Positions 51,278 to 60,094 of a DNA stretch of 64,000 bases are shown here, in pieces (the first letter of the stretch is position 1; the number at the start of each line of letters is the position of its first letter). The stretch covers positions 1 to 64,000 of the forward strand of contig JBBQSD010000009.1 in assembly GCA_038214135.1 (NCBI GenBank), given 5' to 3'. A program made the position numbers and the translations under genes. This DNA is from JANLSE01 sp038214135. GTDB taxonomy: Bacteria; Chloroflexota; Chloroflexia; Chloroflexales; Roseiflexaceae. The notes under the pieces were generated by a model. It was given only the letters and a program-made list of their open reading frames with translations. It ran no database searches and was not told the origin of the DNA.

Positions 51278-53824
51278 ATGAGTATCGATTTTGTCACACT
51301 GCTTCGGCGCGCTCCTGGCTATACCAACCAGATCAGCCATGTCGAACCGCTGCCCGCTCGTGCGGCCAGCTTTGCTGAACCCGCACTGCCCCTGCCCGCT
51401 GTGCTGGCCGCGCTGCTGGCCGAGCGTGGCATGAGCCAGCTGTATGCCCACCAGGCTGCCGCGCTGGATGCCGCTCGTGCCGGTAGCCATCTTGGTGTGG
51501 TAACGGCAACTGCCAGTGGTAAAACGCTGTGCTATCAGATCCCGGCGCTCGAAGCATTGCTGGCCGATCCACGCGCCCGTGCGCTGTGCCTGTTCCCAAC
51601 AAAAGCCCTGGCTGGCGATCAACTGCGTAGCCTGCGTATGCTTTCCGAACCACTTGGCATTCCGGTTGCGACGCTCGATGGCGATACGCCGCGCCCCGAA
51701 CGCGATACCGTCCGTGCTCGTGCCCGGATCATCCTTTCTAACCCGGATATGCTGCATCGCACACTGCTGCCCGATCACCGGCGCTGGGCAACGCTATTGG
51801 CCGGGTTGCGCTTTGTGGTACTGGACGAAGCCCATTCCTATCGGGGCGTGTTTGGCACCCACGTCGCCTTGATTATGCGGCGACTGCGCCGATTATGCGC
51901 CCACTATGGTGCCGCTCCCCAGTTCATCTGCTGCTCGGCCACCAGCGCAAACCCAGATGAACATTTGCAAGCCCTGGTTGGCGCTCCAGTGCAGGTAATC
52001 AATGGTGATGGCGCACCTCAAGGGCCACGCTCATTTGCGCTCTGGAACCCGCCAATTATTGATGAAAAGCGTAAATCCAGGGATCAACGTCCTGCCGCCG
52101 AAAATGGCCAACGCCGCAGCACCAATGTCGAAACTGCAGCATTGATGGTTGCGCTCGTTCGCGCTGGCGTGAAGACATTGACCTTCGCTCGTACCCGCCG
52201 GGGGGCCGAACTCATCCTGCGCTATGCCCGTGAATCGCTGGAACGAACCGACTCACCTCTGGCCCAGCGCGTGGCGGCCTACCGAGCTGGTTATACTCCC
52301 GAACAGCGCCGCCAGCTCGAACAGGATTTTTTGCGTGGCGAAATTCTTGGGCTGGTTTCGACCAACGCGCTCGAATTGGGTGTCGATATTGGTGGTGTCG
52401 ATGCAGTCGTGATTGGTGGCTTCCCAGGAACTGTTGCGAGTGCCTGGCAACAGGCGGGCCGGGCTGGGCGCTCCCAATCGGCAGCCCTGGCCGTGATGGT
52501 CGCTCAGGACGATCCGCTCGACCAGTTCTATATGCGCCATCCAGCCCAGTTCTTCGCCCGTTCCGTCGAACATGCCAGGGTCGCATTGGATAACCCATAT
52601 ATTCTGAGTGGTCAGATCCGCTGTGCCGCATTCGAACTGCCATTACACGATGCCGATGAAGAATGGTTCGGGCCGACATTTGGTGCTATTCGCGATTGGC
52701 TGACCCGCCATGGCGAACTGGCCCTACTGCCGGATGGTCGTTCGGAACTGACCTCGCGCTGGCCATCCTCACAGGTCAATATCCGCAGCGCCGATGGTGA
52801 TCCAATCGAGCTGTGCGATGCCGAGAGTGGGCGGGTGATCGAGCAATTAGGGGCTACTCGCGCACCATTCGAGATCTACCCAGGCGCGGTGTATCTACAT
52901 CAGGGCGATAGCTACCTGGTGCAGGAGTTGGGCGAACGGCGGGCAATCGCACGGCGCTCACAGGTTGGCTACTACACCCAGACACGTGAGGAAACCAATA
53001 TTCGGATCGAGCGGATTCGTGAGCAACGCCGCGTCGGCCCGGCATCCCTGTATATTGGCATTGTCGAAGTGACCCGCAAAGTAATCGGCTACCGGCGCAA
53101 GGAACACTACAGCGAAGCAATGTTGAGTGAGCATGATCTGAACATGCCGCCGCAGATGTTTCGCACCGTTGCGGTATGGTGGACGGTACCAGATGATATG
53201 TGTACGCAGACGGAACAGCACTGCGATGAGATTGTCGATGCGCTGCACGCAATGGAACACGCCTGCATTGGGCTGCTGCCACTGTTTGCCCAGTGCGATC
53301 GGGCCGATATTGGCGGACTATCGACCGACATGCACCCGGAGACTGGTATGGCCACGGTGTTTGTTTATGATGGCGTACCGGGTGGCGTTGGCATTGCCCA
53401 GGTTGGCTATGAGCAGGCCGAACAATGGTGGACCCAAACACGGGCGCTGCTGTTGGAATGCGCCTGCCTGGAAGGGTGCCCGGCCTGTGTACAATCGCCA
53501 AAATGCGGAAATGGCAACCAACATCTCTCGAAGCGCGGCGCGGCGGCACTCGCCTCACTCTTACTCAGCCAACCAGTGCCAACCCGCGATCTTGGCCGCA
53601 GGCTCAACGCCGCGCCGCGCGACACCCAGGAAAACGGCGCAAGTTCGGTGATTGCGGATCTGAAAGGGCGATTGGAGCGAGCTAAAGCGGAGCCAAGCGG
53701 GCCGCGCCGAGCTGCGTTACTGGCGGCATTACGCTACCGCCTACGGATTGAACGTGATGCGCTTGGGCCGAATGAGCAACTGGCCCTGGTGGCAATCGCG
53801 GCGGAAGCAGAGCGGATGGGCTGA
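51278..53824 (+). CDS. mrfA: MrfA/YprA-type DEAD/DEAH helicase with DUF1998
   Basis: An 848-aa superfamily 2 helicase. Walker A TATASGKT (76-83), DEAH box VLDEAHSYRG, helicase C motifs STNALELGVDIGGVD and QQAGRAGRS. The C-terminal Zn site CACLEGCPACVQSPKCGNGN matches MrfA, which repairs mitomycin-type DNA damage in Bacillus with exonuclease MrfB; no mrfB is adjacent. A TACAAT box (51264-51269) lies only 8 bp before the ATG and no Shine-Dalgarno is visible, so the mRNA may be leaderless. Confidence 0.9.
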   Translation: MSIDFVTLLRRAPGYTNQISHVEPLPARAASFAEPALPLPAVLAALLAERGMSQLYAHQAAALDAARAGSHLGVVTATASGKTLCYQIPALEALLADPRARALCLFPTKALAGDQLRSLRMLSEPLGIPVATLDGDTPRPERDTVRARARIILSNPDMLHRTLLPDHRRWATLLAGLRFVVLDEAHSYRGVFGTHVALIMRRLRRLCAHYGAAPQFICCSATSANPDEHLQALVGAPVQVINGDGAPQGPRSFALWNPPIIDEKRKSRDQRPAAENGQRRSTNVETAALMVALVRAGVKTLTFARTRRGAELILRYARESLERTDSPLAQRVAAYRAGYTPEQRRQLEQDFLRGEILGLVSTNALELGVDIGGVDAVVIGGFPGTVASAWQQAGRAGRSQSAALAVMVAQDDPLDQFYMRHPAQFFARSVEHARVALDNPYILSGQIRCAAFELPLHDADEEWFGPTFGAIRDWLTRHGELALLPDGRSELTSRWPSSQVNIRSADGDPIELCDAESGRVIEQLGATRAPFEIYPGAVYLHQGDSYLVQELGERRAIARRSQVGYYTQTREETNIRIERIREQRRVGPASLYIGIVEVTRKVIGYRRKEHYSEAMLSEHDLNMPPQMFRTVAVWWTVPDDMCTQTEQHCDEIVDALHAMEHACIGLLPLFAQCDRADIGGLSTDMHPETGMATVFVYDGVPGGVGIAQVGYEQAEQWWTQTRALLLECACLEGCPACVQSPKCGNGNQHLSKRGAAALASLLLSQPVPTRDLGRRLNAAPRDTQENGASSVIADLKGRLERAKAEPSGPRRAALLAALRYRLRIERDALGPNEQLALVAIAAEAERMG

Positions 53825-54236
53825 AGCGAGTATTCAGGAGTCAGGAGTCAGGAGCCAGGAGTCAGAATGATTAGGGGACCAGAACCAAGAACCCATGTAG
53901 GGTGCGGACCCATGGGTCCGCCCAAGAGAACAAGCACCGAGAACCAAGAACCCATGTAGGGTGCGGACCCAGGTGTTCGCCCAAGAGAACAAGCACCGAA
54001 ATAGGAATAGGGTAGAGCCGCAATATATTGCGTCTGGGCAAGCGCACGACCACAGTGTGTGCCTATTCGCAGCTGAGGCATGAGATATCGCGATTATGGA
54101 GCCACAGAGATCTATTTGGGGTTCGGGGCCAGGCCCAAAGGGCACCCCGCGGACGGAACCGCCCCGCCTGCGGGCACGGGGCGCACAGCCCCGACACACC
54201 GAACTAAGCATGCAGAACGGCTCCCGCAAGAAAAAC
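53825..54236. repeat. Repeats downstream of mrfA
   Basis: AGTCAGGAGTCAGGAGCCAG at 53838-53857; a 59-bp tandem pair starting at 53882 and 53941 (ACCCATGTAGGGTGCGGACC); GCCGCAATATATTGCGTCTG at 54015-54034; GGGGTTCGGGGCCAGGCCC at 54118-54136. No gene is supported. Confidence 0.7.
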
Positions 54237-54605
54237 CTATTTATCGAATGAGGATTTCGGAAACCAGGTAGCCTCTGGCTGTACGGCGTCGTCGGGAGGG
54301 CCACCAGCGTCGGTCCAACCCTGATTTTCAACGGTCATGATCGGTTCGACTTCCATGTCCGCGCTGACGCATAGTTGGCACGAGAGGCGGTATTGGCCAT
54401 AGATCTCACGCTCAACTAGCTTGGCATGCTCGGCGGTTGTCATCGTATCAGGCTCGCCAGCGGTGAATGTAACCCGACATGTTGTGCAGCGTGCATTGCC
54501 GCCACAGCGATGGCCAATATGGACGCCCATCTCCTCAATCGCCTTGACGAGTCGCGTGTCGGCTGGCCACTCGGCAGTTTGTCCACCCACGGTTAGCTTC
54601 GGCAT
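54237..54605 (-). CDS. 2Fe-2S ferredoxin
   Basis: A 122-aa plant-type ferredoxin. C34, C40, C43 and C76 (HRCGGNARCTTC...SCQLC) bind the cluster; C79 is extra. An acidic tail of ~35 residues follows. ATG follows GAGGAGC. It would shuttle electrons to an unlinked oxygenase or reductase. Confidence 0.92.
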   Translation of the reverse strand: MPKLTVGGQTAEWPADTRLVKAIEEMGVHIGHRCGGNARCTTCRVTFTAGEPDTMTTAEHAKLVEREIYGQYRLSCQLCVSADMEVEPIMTVENQGWTDAGGPPDDAVQPEATWFPKSSFDK

Positions 54606-54708
54606 CTGGCTTGCTCCTCAGTAAAGTGTCCATAATCCGCGTCAGATGATCCAATCACATTCATGCGCGGCTCTCTTCTATAGTACGCGATAATAGCAGA
54701 GATTGATC

Positions 54709-55167
54709 TTATGCAAGCTGTTTCTCATAACACAGGCTGAGTGGATCATTGGTGTAGGGGCCAAATGGCGGAATTCGCACAAATCCCACCCGCTCATACA
54801 GCCCAATCGCCTCGTGCTGATAGATTCCGGTTTCGAGGCGCAGCACCATAATAGTGTGTAAACGGGCATACTCAGCCAGATGATCGATCATCAGCTTTCC
54901 GAACCCAGAGCCGCGATAGGATGGGCGGACATACATGCGTTTGAGTTCGCCATACTCACTGCCCACCAGTTTGATCGCGCCACACCCAGCAGGTATGCCA
55001 TCTGCGCGTAGAACAAAAAACGGTACGCCCTCGGCCAGCAATTTTTCGACACTAAACCCATGGCGGCTTTCCGGCGGATAGAAGGATTCTAGATGAGTTT
55101 GCAGTTCGGTAATCAAACTAAGTGCATCGGGTGTATCGGGGCGTTCGCTGGTGATCATCGCTGACAT
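54709..55167 (-). CDS. GNAT-family N-acetyltransferase
   Basis: A 152-aa acetyltransferase. Motif A is VRPSYRGSGFGKLMIDHLAEYAR with the acetyl-CoA loop; the C-terminal YERVGFVRIPPFGPY is typical of a subgroup that includes PhnO-like enzymes. Start 55167 (MSAMITSERP) is uncertain; longer frames to 55272 run through repeat DNA. Substrate unknown. Confidence 0.85.
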   Translation of the reverse strand: MSAMITSERPDTPDALSLITELQTHLESFYPPESRHGFSVEKLLAEGVPFFVLRADGIPAGCGAIKLVGSEYGELKRMYVRPSYRGSGFGKLMIDHLAEYARLHTIMVLRLETGIYQHEAIGLYERVGFVRIPPFGPYTNDPLSLCYEKQLA

Positions 55168-55241
55168 ATGACGCTCATGATCCTTTCTAGGGCTGATAGA
55201 TCTTTCCCAATGAATCAGGTATCGTGGATTCGCACCGCGCT

Positions 55242-55291
55242 CCGCAGGCTGAAGCCTGCGGCTAGGGTTCATCGTCTTCTTGCCACAGGCT
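55242..55291. repeat. Second copy of the composite palindromic repeat
   Basis: CCGCAGGCTGAAGCCTGCGG at 55242-55261, then AGGGTTCATCG and a decayed second arm CCACAGGCTGAT near 55283. A further arm lies at about 55402-55421. It matches 3400-3460. Confidence 0.8.
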
Positions 55292-55410
55292 GATTATTCC
55301 GGAAATGAAATAATCGGGTATTTTTCCTTGCCTCGGCTAACTCCCTTCTCCCCAACGTGAGAGAAGGGGGCGAGGGGGGTGAGGGGGCATCGTTCCCGTT
55401 GCCGCAGGCT

Positions 55411-55707
55411 TCAGCCCGCAGATTCCAGGGCTTGCTCACGATGACGGATCGCTCGGTAGTGTAATGCACTCAAGATACTGCGCGCACTCATCACCGAGAG
55501 TGTGCTGCGAACACTAAACAGCCCAAGCAGGCTCCCAATACTGCCAATACTCAGAATACTGCCAACGCTGCCGATGCTCAGAATACTGCCGACGCTGCCA
55601 ATACTCAGGATACTACCGACGCTGCCAATACTGAGAATGCTGGCGTAACTACTGCGGCTCAGGCGCGAACGATCCGGCTGGCGATCTTCCGGCTGGCTTT
55701 CACTCAT
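55411..55707 (-). CDS. Small S-x-x triplet-repeat protein
   Basis: A 98-aa protein of unknown function. Residues 23-82 are six to seven 9-residue units of type S-I-L-S-I-G-S-V-G, with Ser every third residue and hydrophobic or Gly between (DNA 55462-55641). Charged N- and C-terminal parts flank the repeat. A strong ribosome site (GAGGAG) and a 15-bp gap to the upstream RraA-like gene show it is real and cotranscribed. The repeat could make a beta-solenoid or a membrane-active amphipathic sheet (inference). Confidence 0.75.
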   Translation of the reverse strand: MSESQPEDRQPDRSRLSRSSYASILSIGSVGSILSIGSVGSILSIGSVGSILSIGSIGSLLGLFSVRSTLSVMSARSILSALHYRAIRHREQALESAG

Positions 55708-55722
55708 TGGTTGCTCCTCTGG

Positions 55723-56463
55723 CTAATTCTGCTGGTTAGCAGTATAACTATGCCCGCCAAAGATCGCCCGGATCTCGGCTGCCGAACGGGCCTGCTGGAG
55801 TGCGTGCATGCGTGTTTCTTCCTGTTTCTGGAGCGTGCGTGCATATTCCAGCACAACCGCCAGCTTATTCGCAGGGAATTTCACGGCACCATTCTCGTCC
55901 ATATGAATAATCTCACCAGGTGCGACATCCATTCCGCCAACGGAAACAGGCACATTAACGGCTTGAACCGCAAATGGCCCATGCCCAGCCGTGACACCAG
56001 TCAGCATATACTGAAATTGCATGGGCCGCACCTCATCGAGATCACGCGATGGCCCATTCGAGATCATGCCAACGCATCCAATTGCCTTCATGGCCGAAAC
56101 CATATTCCCGCCAGCCAGGCCAACTTTCCCAGCAATCTCGGCAGGGAAGCGCTGCTGAAGCACCAGAATCGTCGGCTTCTTCGCTGCATCAAGCGCATCA
56201 ATCACATCCATAAATGACAAGCGAGTATAGTTCGGATCGGGCATTCCATAGATACAGGTAACGGCATAGCCAACCAGGCGGCCCAGTTCGGGATACATAC
56301 AGCGAATCGATTGATCGGTATACCAGTTCTCATTCCAGGGATGATACAACCCCAGGCATAACCGGCTCTCCGGGTAGGTCGCAACAACATTCGTGATCGA
56401 TGGGGTGTCGAAGTTCTTCAATTCTTCCAGCAGCGCCAGTTCATCCTGTTCCGCTAGCGACAT
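55723..56463 (-). CDS. RraA-like/HMG-aldolase-family protein
   Basis: A 246-aa protein of the RraA/DMK-methyltransferase-like fold; members include RNase E inhibitor and oxaloacetate or 4-hydroxy-4-methyl-2-oxoglutarate aldolases. GGNMVSAMKAIGCVGMISNGPSRDLDEVR matches the GG..A..A...G..G.V..G..RD motif. ISNG replaces VxDG, and the aldolase Arg and Asp are present in SRD. ATG at 56463. It lies near sugar genes, so an aldolase role is plausible. Confidence 0.82.
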   Translation of the reverse strand: MSLAEQDELALLEELKNFDTPSITNVVATYPESRLCLGLYHPWNENWYTDQSIRCMYPELGRLVGYAVTCIYGMPDPNYTRLSFMDVIDALDAAKKPTILVLQQRFPAEIAGKVGLAGGNMVSAMKAIGCVGMISNGPSRDLDEVRPMQFQYMLTGVTAGHGPFAVQAVNVPVSVGGMDVAPGEIIHMDENGAVKFPANKLAVVLEYARTLQKQEETRMHALQQARSAAEIRAIFGGHSYTANQQN

Positions 56464-56766
56464 AGATCACCTCATATGCTCAAATGTGACAATCAAATTC
56501 CGTCATAGTTTTTGGAGTGCGGCAGCCATGCTGCCGCTGCGCAAGCATGGCTTGCGCACTCCACACCTGCAACCATGTGTGCTGGATTCTGTTTGAAAGA
56601 ATGTCGGTGGCAGTTGCAACGCTGGTGCGCTCATTCCAATTGTGATGCACCTGCTGTGCCGCCGTGTGCTGCTACGGGCGTTGTTCGATACAGATTTCGG
56701 GTCATATGAATCCCGCAAGCGTTCAAGCGGGTCATCTGCGTCATCTGCGGATGCATACGAACGCTG
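56464..56766. repeat. Intergenic palindromic element
   Basis: GGAGTGCGGCAGCCATGCTG at 56514-56533 and its inverse GCAAGCATGGCTTGCGCACT at 56541-56560 make a long hairpin. A related one lies at 59998-60046. TGACAATCAAA at 56487-56497 also occurs at 59962-59972 and, inverted, at 60062-60072. No gene is supported. Confidence 0.65.
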
Positions 56767-57780
56767 CTAGGCCGCCGCAATCTCGTCCAGTGTAACCTCA
56801 CGGCCCAACCGTGCAGATTCATAGGCTGCCAGCACCACCCGCAAATTCTCGCGGCCAAGCTCGCCGGGCGCAGGGTTTGCGCTGCGCCCTTCCAGCGTAT
56901 CCAGGTATGCACCGATCATCGCCCCGAACATGTCATCGCGCTGCTCGATCAACACCTGATAGCCACCAGGCAGATCCTCACGATGCAATGTAAGTGCGCC
57001 ATGTGGCCCGCCGATGATCAATACACCCTGCGTGCCAAAGGCCACAAAGCTCGCGCCAGGAAACCAGACCCCCGCTGCCTGCGAGGCAAATAGTGTCCCG
57101 AGCTGGCCGCCAGCAAAGCGGGCATTCAACACAGCCGTATCCTCGCCGCCAAGCTCAGGCCGAAAGCGCGCAATTGAACACGAAACCGCCTGGATAGGCC
57201 CACCAATCTGCAACAGCATGTCGATATAATGAATCCCGCCATCGAGCAACTGCCCACCTCCCGTAATCCGCGGGTCATAGCGCCAGGAGGTACTCAGATA
57301 TTCGCCGCCCTGCCAGTGGGCATAGGTGGCCTGCATGCCGATCAACATACCAATCCGCCCCGCTTCAATGGCCTGCCGAGCGGCAACGGCTGCCGGCAAT
57401 GTACGCATGATCTCAGCATAGAACAGCGTCACGCCAGCGCTGCGGGCAGCAGCAATAATCGCATCACACTCATCCAGCGTTCGCGCCAGCGGCTTCTGGC
57501 ACAGGATATGCTTGCCAGCCCGTGCTGCCGCAATCGCTGCCTGTGCATGGAAATGGTGGGGCGTGCAGATCTCGACAGCATCGATCTGCGGATCAGCCAA
57601 TACTTCTTCCAGGGATGTGACGGCCCGAGCACCAGCCAATTCGGCTCGCGCCGCCGCCTTCGCCGGATCAATATCGCAGCAGATGGTAATCCGCGCCCGT
57701 TCCGCATGGCGCTGGTAGGCGCGGATATGATGTTCGCTAATAATGCCGCAGCCGATCAGGGCGATGTTCAATGGTGCCAT
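56767..57780 (-). CDS. Gfo/Idh/MocA-family sugar oxidoreductase
   Basis: A 337-aa NAD(P)-dependent dehydrogenase. Rossmann start NIALIGCGIISEHHIRAYQRH; EKP-type motif is CQKPLARTLDECDAI; the second conserved Lys/His region is GGQLLDGGIHYIDML. ATG at 57780 (MAPLNIALIG) preceded by AAAGATTGT. Acts on sugar alcohols or uronates; with the GH35 gene next door it may process released sugars. Confidence 0.88.
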   Translation of the reverse strand: MAPLNIALIGCGIISEHHIRAYQRHAERARITICCDIDPAKAAARAELAGARAVTSLEEVLADPQIDAVEICTPHHFHAQAAIAAARAGKHILCQKPLARTLDECDAIIAAARSAGVTLFYAEIMRTLPAAVAARQAIEAGRIGMLIGMQATYAHWQGGEYLSTSWRYDPRITGGGQLLDGGIHYIDMLLQIGGPIQAVSCSIARFRPELGGEDTAVLNARFAGGQLGTLFASQAAGVWFPGASFVAFGTQGVLIIGGPHGALTLHREDLPGGYQVLIEQRDDMFGAMIGAYLDTLEGRSANPAPGELGRENLRVVLAAYESARLGREVTLDEIAAA

Positions 57781-57832
57781 ACAATCTTTCTGTTTAGATA
57801 AGCGTTTCCACCGCGTCATGCGGCTGATTCCC

Positions 57833-57935
57833 CTCACCCCAACCCCTCTCCCACACCGGGAGAGGGGCGCAAACGGCGCTCAACGGTTCTATCGCTCCCC
57901 TTCTCCCTGGCAATCGGAGAAGGGGCTGGGGATGA
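57833..57935. repeat. CCCTCACCCC-type palindromic repeat
   Basis: CCCTCACCCCAACCCCTCTC at 57833-57852 with GAGAGGGG, then CCCCTTCTCC...GGAGAAGGGG and GGGGATGAGG. Same family as 6096, 30754 and 55340. Confidence 0.75.
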
Positions 57936-57940
57936 GGTCG

Positions 57941-59503
57941 CTACTCATATCGATAGACGCTGCAATGCTGGATTGAGATGCTTTGATTCGAGAAACGCCA
58001 CGCCACCCCCTGCGCATTCTCGTCGCCATTCATACGCCGCTCCGCCACCCATGTACCATCCCGATACTCGCCTTCGTCCACCGCCGCAATGCCAACAATC
58101 GCTGGGCCAGGAGTGAGCGGGCGAAACGTGACCTTGAAGCCACTACCAACACCAACAAACGTATCGGGGCCAGTGGCAATAATCAGGCCATAGCCGATCT
58201 CGGATTTGAATACGAAGACCGCATCAAGCACAATCTCTAACTCATAGCCACCAAGCTGGCGTTTCACCATTGGGTGCTCGAGATCGAGCAAGAACCCAGC
58301 CATAGTGCCCTGGCCTTGGTGAGCGAGAATGAGAGGTGCAACCTGCTGTAATGCAGCATAACTACGCGCCAGTGGCGCATTGACCGGATCGGGGAGCGAA
58401 TCCACGGCAAATGGCGATGTGCCAATCGCATCGTGCTGGCCAATTGCATAGAAGACATGCCGGGCACCATCTTCGGTACGGCGCATCTCGGGAATAAACA
58501 ATGGATTGCCGCGCCGGGTGTAGCGCTGGCACCATTCCTCAAAATTCGGCGCATAGATATCCGGGGTCAGGATATCGATCTGTGGCGCACCAGCCAACCA
58601 TAGATCAAGCACATGCGGCAATGGCCCACCGCTTGGCCAATCGCCTGGGATATGCTCCGGTTGCTGATGGCTCAACCAGGCATTCACAAACAACGGGATG
58701 TTATAGGCCTCCTTCCCGGCGATTGCCACATGATCCACATACCGCGCATACTGCCAGGCCATAAAGAATTCGTCGGTTGCCGGGCCTGTTCCAAACAGTT
58801 CTGCCCAGGTGCCATCCTGCCGTGCGCCAGCGTTCTCCCAACTGCTACGCAATTCAGTTCCTAGCAGATCACGATGCTTGATCAGATATGTGACCAATTC
58901 CTGTGGCACTGGTTGTGCAAACGCCTGCTCGGCCAATTCCGAGTGATCACGGGTATCGCCAAGTGTGCCAACTTCATTCTCGACCTGAACCATAATCACG
59001 GTACGCTGCTCGCTATCAACGGCACGCACATGGTTCATGAGCGCAGCAAAGGCGCGTGCATCGGCCTGCCAATTGGCCTCTGCCAGTGTCGAAAGTATTT
59101 CTGCCGTCCTGCCAGCAATCTGAGCGCGTGGGAAGCGGGCCGTATCGCGCTTAACCCACAACGGGATGTAGCTCGACTGACCATTCTTCCAACTGCCGAA
59201 CCACAACAGAATCAGGCGCAATCCATGGCTGCGCGCATCGCGCAATAACCCATCGACGAGTGTGAAATCGAAGCGGCCCTCATCTGGCTCGATCAGTTCC
59301 CACGAAACGGCAGCCAGCACCGTATTAAAATGCATGTCGCACATGCGCTGCCAGATTGGCTGCATATACTCAAGATTCGATGAACTGGAATTATGTAATT
59401 CGCCGCCCAATATCAAAAATGGAGCGCCATCAACAATCAACTGCGTGGCCGTCCCTTGCTTGTGGAGGTATGGTGTAGGTGCGCCATTGGTCTGCGCTGT
59501 CAT
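57941..59503 (-). CDS. GH35-like beta-galactosidase with DUF5597-type C-terminus
   Basis: A 520-aa glycosidase. GGELHNSSSSNLEYMQPIW at the start; acid/base E177 in MVQVENEVG; nucleophile E339 in FIPEMRR; WYARLLG-like features absent. The C-terminal sandwich matches DUF5597-type proteins seen in Chloroflexi. No signal peptide, so it acts inside the cell on imported beta-galactosides. ATG 59503 follows CAGGAG. An 8-bp inverted repeat lies 34 bp upstream. Cotranscribed with the oxidoreductase at 56767 is possible. Confidence 0.85.
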   Translation of the reverse strand: MTAQTNGAPTPYLHKQGTATQLIVDGAPFLILGGELHNSSSSNLEYMQPIWQRMCDMHFNTVLAAVSWELIEPDEGRFDFTLVDGLLRDARSHGLRLILLWFGSWKNGQSSYIPLWVKRDTARFPRAQIAGRTAEILSTLAEANWQADARAFAALMNHVRAVDSEQRTVIMVQVENEVGTLGDTRDHSELAEQAFAQPVPQELVTYLIKHRDLLGTELRSSWENAGARQDGTWAELFGTGPATDEFFMAWQYARYVDHVAIAGKEAYNIPLFVNAWLSHQQPEHIPGDWPSGGPLPHVLDLWLAGAPQIDILTPDIYAPNFEEWCQRYTRRGNPLFIPEMRRTEDGARHVFYAIGQHDAIGTSPFAVDSLPDPVNAPLARSYAALQQVAPLILAHQGQGTMAGFLLDLEHPMVKRQLGGYELEIVLDAVFVFKSEIGYGLIIATGPDTFVGVGSGFKVTFRPLTPGPAIVGIAAVDEGEYRDGTWVAERRMNGDENAQGVAWRFSNQSISIQHCSVYRYE

Positions 59504-60094
59504 AATATTTACTCCTGTGCTACGCTGCATGACCCTGGTATCCAAGACTGGATACCTCGTCACCAATAATCTCTTGTGGTTCGCGGGCGCAGTATACTGC
59601 ACAGGTTTGGCCCTGGCAAGGCACCCAGGCGATCAGGGTATGATGGAACGTTCTGCACCGTTGTCTGTGCCGGTCGCTTCGTTGGGGCGAACCTCGTGTT
59701 CGCCCACGATGATGGCGTTGTGCGGCCCAATGCAGGCGAACACGAGGTTCGCCCGTACCCCATGGTGCTGCCAGCGCTACCCAATGTAGGCGAGCCTCGT
59801 GTTCGCCCCTCCGCATGGTGCTGCCAATGATCAGAACATCCATCGCACCCCTTTGCACAACATGCCCTGGGATAGGTGTGGCATAAACATTTATATTGAT
59901 TCCACGCCGATGATTGGCGAGGAGCGGTGTATAATCATCGCTAGGATTCTCTTATGAATTTTGACAATCAAAACCCGTAACGTGCTATGGTCGATGTGGA
60001 GTGTGCAAGCCATGCGTGCGCGGCGGCAGCATGGCTGCCGCAATCCAAACCGATGGCCGAGTTTGATTGTCAAATTTGATTAGGTGAGGGTGCG
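59504..60094. other. Intergenic region with candidate operators and repeats
   Basis: GGTATCCA-AGAC-TGGATACC (59537-59556), a perfect 8-bp inverted repeat in front of the GH35 gene. GGCGAACCTCGTGTTCGCC repeats at 59686-59704, inverse at 59733-59751, and 59790-59809. TTTGACAATCAAA (59960-59972) and TTTGATTGTCAAA (60062-60074), each a TTTGA-N3-TCAAA palindrome, flank a hairpin-rich repeat (GCAAGCCATGC, GGCAGCATGGCTGCC). No gene is supported. Confidence 0.65.
59537..59556. promoter_or_regulatory. Inverted repeat upstream of the GH35 gene
   Basis: GGTATCCA, four bases, TGGATACC; perfect. Typical of a dimeric repressor operator. It lies 34 bp before the GH35 start. Confidence 0.5.
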
